This document shows, piece after piece, positions 11,169-22,275 of a stretch of DNA of 34,603 nucleotides (its first letter is position 1; each line of letters starts with the position of its first letter). This DNA is from Bigelowiella natans CCMP2755 (Eukaryota; Cercozoa; Chlorarachniophyceae), in NCBI GenBank assembly GCA_000320545.1, contig ADNK01001159.1, forward strand, positions 37,501 to 72,103, read 5' to 3'. Under the pieces are notes generated by a model that was given only the letters and a program-made list of their open reading frames with translations, was not told the origin of the DNA and searched no databases. The position numbers were made by a program, and so were the translations under genes.

Positions 11169-12480
11169 TTGAACCGAATGAAGAAACCTGATATATTGAT
11201 GAAGAATGTCAATTTGAAATTGCAAAATGAAGAGTACCCTTTAACATCGTATGTAGTCCTGCACGTTGTGCGACACGATTTGTCAACATGATGATGATGA
11301 GCTGCACACAAACATCTAGAACTAGACATGCTCTAGATGTTGTTGCTGCACGCGTGCGACAACTACTTGTGCGATCAGCATCATCATTTGATGTAAAGGA
11401 ATCAAACGTTGTGATGGCAACATGTGCGCGTGTTGTCAAATTGCTTGCACACATGCCACTACTAGGCTAGCTTGCTTGCACCGCTCTAGCTAGCTAGCAC
11501 GCTAAAAACAGACAAGTGCAATTTGAGCGTAGCACTCCCATGTGCCGTGACGACCGCGGCAGCTTGCGGACCATGCCGCCACAGTGCAACAGATGCCATG
11601 CCCTGGTGCTGCGTCGTCACTTTCGTGCGCTAGTGTGATCTCAATGATGGCACAAAAACGCGTGGCGTTTTCGATGCGATCGACACGATGCCATCTAGCA
11701 GATGTGAACAACACCAGAATGCGAGCCAATCGACACAGTTTTCTAGTTTGGACGATCGCGCTACTGCTGGGCTGGCACTGGTCAGCGCTGAGCCCCAATC
11801 TGGCAACATGGAGGCGGCGAAAGTGTTGCGAAGAGAGCACAGACGACGCTGGCCACAATGAGGGTTCGACAAACGATCGAGTGAGGAAACGAACGAAGCG
11901 GTTCCAACGGTGCACGATGATCATCACGGATGGTGGGGTGTGCCAAGTGCCAACAAACACAACCGTGTCAGCACGCCAAGCCAACAAGCAACAAAACAAT
12001 CACGGTGGATCGAAAAGACCAAGGGTTCGTTTTGCATCCGACAGCCACGGCACCTGGACTGGTCACCTGCAGGGCAATGAGCAAACGCAAAGACAATTTG
12101 TGACTCCCGCAAACTCAACGTCCAGAACGTTCGAGACCCCAACAAAGCAACAAAGCCAGAAAGCCACAATGACTTGTGGCCAGCTGAACCAGTGGAGCGG
12201 TCCTTTGTGGCTCCAGCAGCCACGCACCCGGGATCGGAACCACATCCGTGTGAATGATTCAACAGCCCATTGCATCAATCTCATGGAAACTCCTTTTTTG
12301 TCTGAACAAATGAACAAGTGGATGAGTGAATGTGCTTCCAATGCTTGGTTCGAATGGATCACTGAAGACGCACTGATGTGGCATCATCTTTCGGGGAAAA
12401 TGTCTGTCGGAAGAGACTACCGACTGCACATCGCCCTATGCACACAACAATTAAGATTTGAACTTGTCGCATCACGATAA
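11169..12480. repeat. CTAG-rich block 3 with long chance frames (3' flank of NOC4)
   Basis: CTAG and GCTAGC words are dense from about 11300 to 11500, then the region stays relatively GC-rich to about 12480. A 298-codon plus-strand frame (11584-12480) is overlapped by minus-strand frames of 165, 112 and 99 codons. Its translation is rich in Trp, Cys, Met, His and Thr, matches nothing I know, and shows no splice or domain structure. I treat it as noncoding repeat-like sequence or a decayed element. Confidence 0.5.
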
Positions 12481-13043
12481 CAGCCTCATTGTTCTTGCAG
12501 GCACCACGGAAAGATTTTCGTCAATTTTTTCTCCTGTCGCAAGGGGTCTTATCCTCTTGAATTTTCATGATATTTTGGATTTTTACCTCTAAAACAAAAA
12601 AAAACGTCAATAATAAGAAGGAGAGAAGACTATCAAGGACGAACAACACATTTAACCTTGTTCCTCCCCCTGCCCACCTGGCTACCCTTTTTGGGCCCTG
12701 TGCGTGAGTGCGTGTTGCGTCGGAAGCGAAAAAAGAACGCGGCACCTTTCGGAGGCACCCTCAGTAATCATTCACAATCAATCATGCATCGTGAAAAGAC
12801 GTGTGAGCAAAGCAGGGAGTGCAAAGATGTTCATATCGAGAGTCGGTCGACGGGCACGATTAAACTTTTCAATCAGCATTGAATATATATGAAACCTTTG
12901 AAAGGCAGCATAGTTCGTTTAGTCGTTACCATTTCATCGTAGGTGCAATATATATATATTTTTTGTTGATATCTCCCTAACAGGAATAAATTGGTCATTT
13001 GTATTTTGATGTTAAGGAGACTATCGACACTTAACAAGTAGTA
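12481..13043. promoter_or_regulatory. spacer upstream of the F-BAR/RhoGAP gene
   Basis: AT-rich sequence with a short A-run and TATATATATA near 12950. It presumably holds the promoter and 5'UTR of the gene starting at 13044. A 74-codon minus-strand frame (12521-12745) has a hydrophobic stretch but no other support. Confidence 0.4.
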
Positions 13044-14053
13044 ATGGCGCACTATCATGGCGAGCAAGTAAGACCGAACCTATATTTCTGCTCTCGCTCA
13101 TCCTATTACGAATCATCTCGGATGATTCATACTGTGTTGTCATCAGGTAGTAGACCAGGAACTACAGCTGGTGAATGGGGACTCTGAGGAAGAAGGAGGC
13201 GGAGTTTCGTGGTCACAAGGACAAGAAGTTGAGGTTAAATATTTTCTGCCTTCAATTTGCCTCAATATCCTCAACATTCGGATGATTTCATCACTCGACT
13301 CTGCTGTTGGTGGAAGACTGTTTTTGGTTAACGCCCATTTTTCCTTGAACAGTCGAAGATAACAGTTCCTTATCTTTTCTAGGTATATTCTCGTAGCAAA
13401 GACAGATGGATAGCCGCCGTAATAAGAAAAGTAATGAGAGAAAATGGCGAAGATTGGATCCAGGTTAATTATTCCGTCTATCATTCACCATGGTACTCTA
13501 AAGCAAGAGTTGTATTCCAAGGTCTATTACAAAAACTCGACCCAGATGAAAGACGTTCGGTAGAGGAAACATCTTCATAAAATAATTCACATTCATGAAA
13601 TGATGCGTTTTTTGGTGGAAATATAGCGCGGACTCTAAAGATATAAGGGTCATCGCTAGAAGAGGTAGCATTAATTCTGCCGTTTCCCCTTGCGTATCCT
13701 AATTTTCAAAATGTACCATCCTTACAGCCTCTCCGAAGTTCTTGAAGGTTATCTTTGCAATCAGATGTCCATAAAATCTCTACAATTTTTACTTACTTAT
13801 TATTCTCTACTGCATCTCTACGTAACCCATAATCTATTCGTACAGCATGGAGGGGCAGGAGATCAGAAAAGGTTCCAAAATAGCATTTTTGTTACGTCAC
13901 ATCATGACTAATAAACTAATTAATTATGTAGTACGGGGCTTGGTTTTACCAAAATTCTGCACAAAATAGCAGCTATTTCCAAACAGGTCTTCATACTCGA
14001 CAAATTATTTTTTATGTAGATTCCTTACACTAAGAACATTATTATATTCACTA

Positions 14054-14098
<45 letters not shown>

Positions 14099-15879
14099 TA
14101 TAAACTGCATGTTTTGTTTTGCGTGTTTGTGTGGGAAGTGTAGGGAAGCACAGAATTTAAGTAGACTTTTACGACGGATTTGGTGCTCGTGTGTGTCGTC
14201 CTAGGTTGAGGGAGGATTATATCTCATCAAGAGAGTGGCAACTGTCATTCATAGACTAGCTCATTTGGAGCAGACTCATGTCCAAGCTTCTAAAAAGGCG
14301 CTCGATCAAGAGAAGCATAAGTTGAAGGTACCATACAAAGAGAAATGTTGTTCTTTGTTTCTTAAGATTTGACCGTTCAGGAGAAGTTTACAGACGAGAT
14401 GACAAGATGCGTCGATGCGTGGGAAGGAACGGAAATGTATTTAACCAGTCAATTAAGCAAGAGGGAGCAGTTGGCAACAAAGATGGAACAACAAATAGCA
14501 ACCCCTATGATGGAGTTCTTCAACGATTCCGAATTGAAGCGAAAGGCTATTATTAAAGACGAAAAGAAATATGGGGTTGAGATGAATCGAGCTAAGTTGG
14601 GAGTGCAGAAGAACTTGCGAAATTGCCAAAAGCTCATCAAGAGTTGTATCGTTGCAAAGTCAGAAGAGGAAGAAAAGAAAAAGGGAGGCCCTGTCAAAAA
14701 AAATAAATTTGGTGGCATGCTCAAATGGGCGAAGAATATGATGAGAGGCAGTCTCCAAGACCTCCAGACCCAGGCAGCTTCAGCTGCCAAAAACTACATT
14801 GCTTCAATAGAGTATGCAAACGAACGACAAAAAAAACACTTCGAAAAGGAACTTCCTCTGATATGTAAGCAATTCGAAATGCTCGAAAGATCGCGAATGA
14901 ATGCGCTGTATAAGTATCTCAACATGCTGAACACCCTATCATACGAGCATGCGGATCCTGTTATCAAATACATCGAAGCGCATAAAGCTTCAGTGACAAA
15001 CATTAACCCAGATCTTGACATTGGTGACTTTGCCGCCAACATAATCCGCAATTATGGGGATGTTCCTGAGATTGAGCCTTATACCTACCAGCTGTCATGT
15101 CAGCTGAAGGATATCAAAGCTGGAAGATTTGAGGGCAATCCTAATTCCTTCTTCTTTGCCACACTCGAGCACTGCATGGAGCTGCAAAGTGGGAAGCACT
15201 CGAATCTCGACGTACCGATAATTGTTGTAAACATGATCGAAGCAATCAGAAAGTTAGGCGGTTTTACTGTGGAAGGAATATTCCGGCTTTCCGCGAAAAA
15301 GGATGATCTTGTACGGCTACGAAAGCAATTTGATCAAGGAATCTATGCAGTGAAAGAAACGTCGCCCCATGTACCAGCAGGGTTACTCAAGCAATGGCTG
15401 CGAGAACTAGCAGAGCCACTGATACCTACCGAGAAATACGCAGAAGCCATAGAAATTGCGAGAAGCAAACCGGAACTCCAGGATGTACAGAACTTTGTCG
15501 AGAAACTTCCTGGGATAAACCTTAATGTAAACTCACTTAAGATGAATACTTACCACCCTTTATATACATTACTAGCTTTGAGCATTATTTTATTTGAAAT
15601 GTAGTAACTCATTGCATATTTACATTTAGGTTTTAAAGCATATTTCTTCTATGGCAAAAGAAATTGCAGCGCAGTCTGCAGTGAACAAGATGACGTTCTC
15701 CAATCTCGCAATCGTGTTCGCTCCAGGGTATTAACAGTTACGATATGTATCTCATTTGGTTTTTAATCTTTCTACTATTTTTCAGAATGCTACGGAATCC
15801 TTCTGAAGACCCACATGAAATGCTTGAGAATAGTAAATATGAGACCCTGTTCACAAAATTTTTGTTACAAACAGGGTAG
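13044..15879 (+). CDS. Tudor/Agenet-like + F-BAR + RhoGAP protein, 10 exons
   Basis: GTPase-activating protein for Rho/Rac/Cdc42-type GTPases, probably acting at membranes. Exons: 13044-13067, 13147-13233, 13383 to about 13490-13560, about 13627/13641-13693, 13846-13871, 13932-13986, 14205-14327, 14381-15526, 15630-15727, 15786-15879. Exons 2-3 encode GQEVEVYSRSKDRWIAAVI followed by DWIQVNYSV, like a Tudor/Agenet-type beta-barrel. Exons 6-8 encode a helical F-BAR-like region (from GFTKILHKIAAISKQ) with a Lys-rich loop near 14680. The RhoGAP domain begins near 15150; its arginine finger is the Arg of EGIFRLS at 15284-15286, and the usual FSNLAIVFAP segment is in exon 9. The 3-to-4 junction is ambiguous because exon 3 can be read to TAA at 13580. 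No in-frame Met begins the downstream part, so I join them. Confidence 0.8.
14058..14090. repeat. AT dinucleotide microsatellite in intron 6 of the RhoGAP gene
   Basis: An alternating AT run lies inside the 218-bp intron 13987-14204, the longest confidently placed intron of this gene. Confidence 0.95.
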
Positions 15880-16765
15880 ACCCAATCGGTTTAATTCTGA
15901 GGACATCGGAAACAAATGCTCCGATGGTTTAATCTAAGTCTTTGATAAGCTAAAAAGTTATTACTACCTTTCAGAACAAACTAGTAGATATGGGCCGATA
16001 TCATGGTGATATTAATCATATTCGATAGCACATAAGCACATAAGCGGCCTAATGATACTGCACATAAGCGGCCTAACGATACTGCTAGGCCTATGTTAAA
16101 ACACCGTCGCACATTTATGCAGTATTAAAAATACCAGCTATTACACTTGTATGGCGGGTAAGGGTAGGTCTATGGGGACCTATATAGGTCCGTATATATA
16201 GATCTACAATACTGATCAATTGTACGTGTGTGCGCATGTGTACGTGTGAAATAATCTTTCTAGCTCTGCTAGCATAAGCGTGCTTTAATGCTGGCGGAAT
16301 CAATACAAAACCTACAGCGGCGCGATGCGATGTGGATAATCACTTATGAGTTGTGCTAAGGCTCTACAATAGCCATAGAGTACTCTAGTACTGTGACAAA
16401 ACTTAGCACGCGTAGCGTGATGTACAAGTCGGCTAGCAGCAACAATACTAGAATGATAACATTTTTTGCAATAAATATGTCGCGTACGTGCATAGCTAGA
16501 TAGGCCATCGGGGAAGCCATCTAACGTACAATACTCGTTGTGATGAAAATTCATTTATTATTAGCTTATATGGGGAAGTTTCTTCCAACGTCATTCCAAG
16601 TGCGTCATCACGTGCACAACTCTAGTACTTAGCTATGCATGACGCTTCAAATTAGGATTCGTCGAAGACATTTTGTCAGAACCAAAACTTAGATTGTCTT
16701 CGTTATCATGTCTCTTTCTTGTAAATGTACATCGAGATGTTTTTCTTTTGTTTACAGTGGAACTA
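15880..16765. repeat. convergent 3' spacer with CTAG-containing block 4
   Basis: This spacer lies between the stop codons of the RhoGAP gene (+) and the RsgA gene (-). From about 16020 to 16560 it holds repeated CTAG, GCTAGC, TATATAGG and GTACGTG words, though less densely than block 1. No credible gene was seen: an 80-codon minus frame at 16312-16554 is within the block. Confidence 0.6.
16036..16083. repeat. 24-bp tandem repeat, two copies
   Basis: Two adjacent copies (16036-16059 and 16060-16083) contain CACATAAGCGGCCTAA and differ at one position. They lie about 160 bp after the RhoGAP stop codon, at the left edge of a CTAG-containing block. Confidence 0.95.
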
Positions 16766-18475
16766 TCACATAAATTCATTACCAATATTTTGACGAGCTG
16801 TCCTTCGATTCTCCTTCCGATATCGCTTGCTCTTCAGCTTAAATTCAGTTCTTTTTCCTTTCGCAGAATCTTTAGCTTTTTCTATGGCTTCGCCAGCAGT
16901 CCGAAATTTGCCTTTTTTCTTCATTATTTCCTCCTCCTCTTCCAGCTCCTCTAGCAGGGCCAAGTATTGATCATACCTCTCCCAATCTTTCCCAACGCTA
17001 CAGCCTGGCTCATCAATATGCTTGCAATCGCTAAATTTGCACGGTAATTTTTCAACAACAGATGATATTTCCGGGAAACAAGCAGCCAGGTCAGTGGACC
17101 GCACTTCAGACAGTGTTGCTTTTGAGAATCCTGGTGTATCCGCGAGCAACCCGCTGCCACTACCATCACTTTTTCCATCATCATCTTCGTCCTTCTGGGA
17201 GGGTAGACGAACCAAAGACACTGTCCGAGTAGTTTGCTTCCCAGATCCTGACCTTGCCGAAACCGATTGTACCGATTGGAGTTGGGAGTTTTTTACTAGG
17301 TCATCCGCATCACGTCCTCTAGCACGTCCTCTTCCTCCCTTTCCCAACACATCTCTGCTAACGTCAACAGGGGAGGAAGTGGAGCCATCATAACGAAATC
17401 CATCTGTAAGCATCCAGTTAATTATACTTGACTTTCCAACTCCACTCGGACCGCATAGCACGGTTACCTTCCCTCTTAGTTCATTTCTTAGATCATCCAA
17501 GCCTTCGCCATTTTTCACGCTTACGAGAAAAGCTTTGTGGCCCCATGCTTTAATTCGATCCTCCCAGTCCAATCTAGTTGCTTCGTCAACCGTCTCACAC
17601 TTGTTCATGACGATTAGAAATGGAATTCCGGCTTTCGAAAGAGAAACTGTGAATCGTGTCATGAGTTCTACACTGGGATCTGGAGTTTGCATCGCAAATA
17701 CCAGGAGTGCCAAATCTGCATTTGCTACTTTCGGTTCCATCAATTCAATTTTTCGTTCAGATACCCCCACGACCATTCCGCTGTTTTGGATCCAATCAAT
17801 GGTTGAGATTTCTACTTGATCCCCCACCATTATCTTCACTTTTGCCTTTTTTAACACCTTTCTAATAACACACTGTAGTTCCATAGTCCCGCATTTTGGA
17901 GAATTAAGCGCGGCTTCATGCATAGCAGCATCTTCGAGCTCACCTGCTTTTTCTGCGACAGCTTTTGCGGCTTGAAGTTGCTCCCGCCGCAGATCCCACA
18001 AATGCTGTGGTAAATCCCTAACATTCACTAGTACTCTCAGTACTTCCGAGTAAGAGGTCGTGACTTGACCGCAAGCAACCGTATCGGTAGGTGACTCAAC
18101 ATTTTGCTCATGATAACTTCTTTTGCATTGAGTGCTACACAGACGGTGATTTGTCCAGTAGTTCTCACGCTTCGATGTTCTTTTCCAACCTGCAGGATAG
18201 AAGGGGTGAACATCAAAGCAGAGTTTATTTTTGTTAAAATTACGATCTTGTTCCGAACGGATGAGTCTTGGCATCTGGTGTTCTTTAACAGGCGAAAAAT
18301 TAGAATTGACATTTCTGGACGCTCTGGACATGCAATGCCGTTGAACACGCGGTGCTAGAAGTCGGTGTTTAAGTTGGTAAACGTTGGAGGAGGAGGAGAA
18401 GGAGGGGACCAGGGCGATAAGAACAGCAACCAACATAACTCCTAGTCTTAAAGCTATCCTCCTTCTTATATCCAT
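16766..18475 (-). CDS. RsgA/YjeQ-type circularly permuted GTPase, intronless, with targeting leader
   Basis: RsgA is a ribosome-stimulated GTPase for late small-subunit maturation. The 569-aa intronless frame has the family order: OB-fold region (about 200-245; VGDQVEIS), then NKCE (G4, 291-294), SVKNGEGL (G5, 319-326), GPSGVGKS (G1, 342-349), a Thr-rich G2 (TTRT, near 415-418), DTPGF (G3, 446-450), and the zinc module with C479, C484, H486 and C492. The G4-G5-G1-G2-G3 order defines the circular permutation. Low-complexity inserts separate G1 from G2 and G2 from G3. The N-terminus has a short basic start, a hydrophobic core (LGVMLVAVLIALV) and then Ser, Arg and Lys-rich sequence. This fits a signal peptide plus transit peptide; about 140 residues precede the conserved part. 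It is divergent from the phosphomannomutase gene. Confidence 0.9.
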   Translation of the reverse strand: MDIRRRIALRLGVMLVAVLIALVPSFSSSSNVYQLKHRLLAPRVQRHCMSRASRNVNSNFSPVKEHQMPRLIRSEQDRNFNKNKLCFDVHPFYPAGWKRTSKRENYWTNHRLCSTQCKRSYHEQNVESPTDTVACGQVTTSYSEVLRVLVNVRDLPQHLWDLRREQLQAAKAVAEKAGELEDAAMHEAALNSPKCGTMELQCVIRKVLKKAKVKIMVGDQVEISTIDWIQNSGMVVGVSERKIELMEPKVANADLALLVFAMQTPDPSVELMTRFTVSLSKAGIPFLIVMNKCETVDEATRLDWEDRIKAWGHKAFLVSVKNGEGLDDLRNELRGKVTVLCGPSGVGKSSIINWMLTDGFRYDGSTSSPVDVSRDVLGKGGRGRARGRDADDLVKNSQLQSVQSVSARSGSGKQTTRTVSLVRLPSQKDEDDDGKSDGSGSGLLADTPGFSKATLSEVRSTDLAACFPEISSVVEKLPCKFSDCKHIDEPGCSVGKDWERYDQYLALLEELEEEEEIMKKKGKFRTAGEAIEKAKDSAKGKRTEFKLKSKRYRKENRRTARQNIGNEFM

Positions 18476-19220
18476 TTGGGTTGGATATGAGCGAAACGAG
18501 GCTCAACGATGAACACGATGGGAGGACTCTGTGTGTGGCAATGGGGGCATGAGCGTTGTGCGAGCCAATCAATGAAAATCGTCTGATATGTTAGTCGCAG
18601 GTGTTTATTTGGCCTGCCTTTTAAGAATATGACTCAGAAGAAGAATAGGAAGAGCTAGATTGCTTCTTCTTTTGCACTTCAGCAAAGAATTACATGTAGG
18701 AGCTTGTGGCAAATCCCGGTATTGCCAGAAGCACCGGTCATTGTCTCGAGGAATTTTTGGCTGTTGTATCAGGTAGATCTATCAGGTGACGTGGACAAAC
18801 CCTACCTCATAAATGAATACCGCGTTAATTCTATAATCGGTACAAAAATGGAGGACAATTTACTCAAATAAATAGGTCCCTACTTGCAAAGAAGGGTCGA
18901 AAAGCCCTTCGAATTCGAAGATCAGGGCATTCGCATATTTTCAACACAATGTTTTGAAAATGTAGATATGAAAACAGGCGACGAAAATCCATTTCGCTTA
19001 GTTAGAAATGTAGTATGGTTATGTTTGTGGCCATTTTGTCAGAATGTGGAACAGTTTTTTCTTGATTTATGCTGACAACCAGATCACAAATCTCAAAAAG
19101 AACGTACCACAAAGGCCACCCCCCTACACGCTGACTAATCACCTGTCATGCTTAAACCCTCGCTGCATTCTAATACTGTGTGTCCAGACGATTTAAAAAA
19201 TTTCTACTCGTATCAGGAAA
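18476..19220. promoter_or_regulatory. divergent promoter region between RsgA and phosphomannomutase
   Basis: A 745-bp interval between two starts facing away from each other. It is AT-rich with only a single CTAG noted, unlike intervals at gene 3' ends. A 63-codon frame at 18884-19075 has no recognisable content. No core promoter motif was identified. Confidence 0.5.
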
Positions 19221-20380
19221 ATGGGAGAGGTATCTGGAGAATTTAAGCTCAGCGAAGATCGTCCTCGCAAGGATCGCATTTTCCTTTTTGATGTGGATGG
19301 AACCCTGACCATCCCCCGCGGAGAAATCGATGAGGAGATGAAGGTAAATTGAGATATTTAACCTTAGTTTCACTTTTTTTAAAACTATTTGAGACAATTT
19401 CGTTGTCTTCATCCCTGAGTACAGCAGAAAGATAAGATGTGTTCTGTGTCAGACCTTCATGGAGGACCTTCGCAGTAAGGCCTACGTTGGTGTCGTGGGC
19501 GGATCTGACCTATCGAAACAGCTGGAACAACTGGGAAATAACTGTGTGAACGAATTCGACTACTTCTTTACGCAAAATGGACTTGTTTCCTTCAAAAAGG
19601 GGAAAGCCTTGTCATCCACAAGCATGGCTCAATTTCTAGGGGAGGAAAAGCTGCAGAAGCTCATCAATTTTATTCTGGGGTAGTTTAACAACCCATATGC
19701 AAAGTATTTTAGAGTATCGTTTTTAGCGTAGTCAAAAATTTATTCTTAACGCAGGTATCTCTCCAAGATCGAGCTACCATGCAAGCGCGGAACTTTCATC
19801 GAATTCCGTACCGGAATGCTCAATGTGTCCCCAATTGGACGTGCTTGTTCTCGACCAGAACGAAACGCATTCGAAGAGTACGACCTGAAGACCGGGGTAT
19901 TTTATGTGCCATTCGATAATTACTTGCACCCTAGCTAGAAAATGCAACAAGTGACTCACCTTACCACCACCACTCCACACAGGTTCGCAAGACGATGGTT
20001 GAAGCTCTTAAGAAAGAATTTGCTGATTACAAATTGACTTATTCCATTGGAGGACAAATATCTTTCGATGTGTTCCCAGAGGGTTGGGATAAGACCTACT
20101 GTCTACCTACCTTGGAGAAGGTTCGTACCTTATGTAATATTACTCGTGTTTCTTGCCTCCTTCCCAACAATTGATTCCCTGCGATTGATTTTATTTACAT
20201 TGATATATCTTTTCATTAATGTCGCAGGATGGGTTCAAAGAAATTCATTTCTTTGGAGATAAAACCTACGAGGGTGGAAACGATTTTGAAATTTTCACTG
20301 ACAAAAGGACTGTCGGGCACTCGGTCAAAAGCCCAGCGGACACAAGGAAACAAATCACTGAAATATTTGCAAAGAAGTAG
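19221..20380 (+). CDS. PMM: phosphomannomutase, 5 exons
   Basis: Converts mannose-6-phosphate to mannose-1-phosphate for GDP-mannose synthesis and glycosylation; cytosolic HAD-superfamily enzyme. Exons 19221-19343, 19453-19679, 19755-19896, 19983-20120 and 20228-20380 agree in phase and give 260 aa, close to other eukaryotic PMMs. Visible motifs: nucleophile motif DVDGT (D24 nucleophile, D26 general acid/base), [10 protein letters not shown], the cap-domain segment [19 protein letters not shown] with its substrate-binding arginines, [16 protein letters not shown] and the magnesium-binding [15 protein letters not shown]. The ATG at 19221 is chosen because it opens the frame shortly before the catalytic core; the first 19 residues are a family-variable extension. 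All introns are canonical GT-AG, 75-109 bp. No targeting signal is seen. Confidence 0.97.
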
Positions 20381-21203
20381 ATATCTTGACATGTTTTGGA
20401 AGTGCGACCATGTATCACATTGAAGAGCATGGATTATCAATTGGCATTCACATCGTAACGCATTACACCTTTACCGGACAGCCTAGTGAAAACTTTGCAC
20501 ATGCTACATAATGTCACCGCTATCACGGGTAATAGGTCGTCACAGCGCATGCCAGGGCGTGTACGTACCAATGACCACTTTTTTTACTCAAAATATATGC
20601 ACATATGCTCTAGCGATGCCTGTATGCTAGCATGACAGTATAGCAAGCTGCTGATTAGCATTTCAATCTTATTGCGATGTACTTACATACATCGTGAACC
20701 CCATGAAGCTCTACTATACTAGTCTAGCCTATATAGACATATATGTGAGACGGATATAAGGAAGTAATTAAATCTTTATAGATCTTTTCAATGGCCATCC
20801 TAATGTAGTTATGCAAAGCCACGGCTACGTACATACAGAGCTCATGTTGTGCATGTTATTTGTCTCCGCTATCGCTGCGTATTTCATGCATTTATACATC
20901 GTACTAGCATTTTTTGAAAGCATAATCTGTGTTATTGTCCTATCGTCGATGTCTCGATCGCAGTGCGCGCACGCAGCGCCAGAGCGGTCATACGTATGTC
21001 TATTGTGGTCCGTGCTTCTTTTTCAGCTTATTCAGTCGGTAGTTTCGTCTCGCTGTTTTGATTCGTTATATCGTTATGACGATCTAGCGATGGCATTCAA
21101 TTGGTTCAGTGATCTGCGTTAGATGAGCTGTTGATATGATGTTCGTACGCTACTACAGACATGTCTAGATGTGTGTTACACTACTTCGCATACTAGAGAC
21201 ACA

Positions 21204-21245
<42 letters not shown>

Positions 21246-22275
21246 CATAGCATACGTATGTCTATTGTGCATGGTGCGGTCTAGCGATGTGTGCATCCAG
21301 AGCTAGACAGCCACGCACTTATATCGCGAACACAAATCGATTTGCCTTTCCATTGAATCGTCGCCAATCCAGCACTTTTCTTTGCAACTGTAGGCTGTCT
21401 TTGCACTGTGGCTGTCGTCTTGACAAACAACTACACTAGTACACTGTGCTAGTGGGTTCATTAGGATGACCATTGTGGAAAAAGTCCATCAATCATTGCA
21501 TCCGACTCACAAACTTTGCATGCCTGCTAGCCTGCTAGCCTGCTAAATGACAACGTCGATGCTTCGAATACTAACTCTAGAGCTGTAATCACATGATCTG
21601 GGTTGCAATTCAAGCTGCAAACAAAGTGCATTAAAACTACTCTCTAGCTCTGTCGTATCGTACGCCAGTTCATTGCTGCAATGCTGCAATCGTACATCAT
21701 CTGCTGGCGGTGCTCATGACACCTAGATAAGTATGATGCCTAAAATGCGTTGCCCTAACCTCGCTAGCTGCACGACGAGGCAAACAATTTCTGGGTATAC
21801 AGTATACACATCGCAGCTACGAAGAAGCGATGCTAGTATAAATCATCCGTCTCGCATCGCAGCTGCGAAGAAGCTATGCTAGTGTTTAACACTACACATG
21901 AGGCTAGCCATTTATGCATGATCCATACATGAATTCGAAAGTTGTTTATTCGACTTTGTATCCATGATTTTTTAAAAAAGAAAATAACCTTATTTACATA
22001 CTTCATGAACAAATTACAAGTAGCAATTTACGTAAATGCGGATGTAAAAAGTTGACCAGCTCTATATTTTTCTAACTCATACTACATTCGTTGTTTAAGC
22101 ATTGTTCTAGATATGCAAAAAAAGTATAATAATAATAAAAACATAGCCTTACCTATTGTTGCATTTCTTCTTACCCATGAAAAATATAGATTAATAGTGA
22201 CCGATTTTACGACAGATAGGCCTGTTTTCTGACGCATTTATTCCCAAATTTGTAGTATCATTAGCAGAATCGCCT
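20381..22275. repeat. long convergent spacer with CTAG-rich block 5
   Basis: Lies between the PMM stop (+) and the SAP-protein stop (-). From about 20480 to 21930 it is rich in CTAG, GCTAGC, TACGTA and GCATG words. It contains an AT microsatellite (21212-21240), a triple GCCTGCTA run near 21522-21545, and small dispersed direct repeats (20989-21007 with 21251-21269; 21809 with 21855). From 21930 to 22275 it is plain AT-rich. A 103-codon frame at 20811-21122 has no support. Confidence 0.65.

Noticed and set aside
11584-12480. 298-codon plus-strand frame
   Set aside because: It lies in the relatively GC-rich block region, is overlapped by long minus-strand frames, is rich in Trp, Cys, Met and His, and shows no domain or splice structure.
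13110-13128. Inverted repeat GAATCATC/GATGATTC in the first intron of the RhoGAP gene
   Set aside because: Arms of 8 nt with a tiny loop are expected by chance at this scale; no link to a function.
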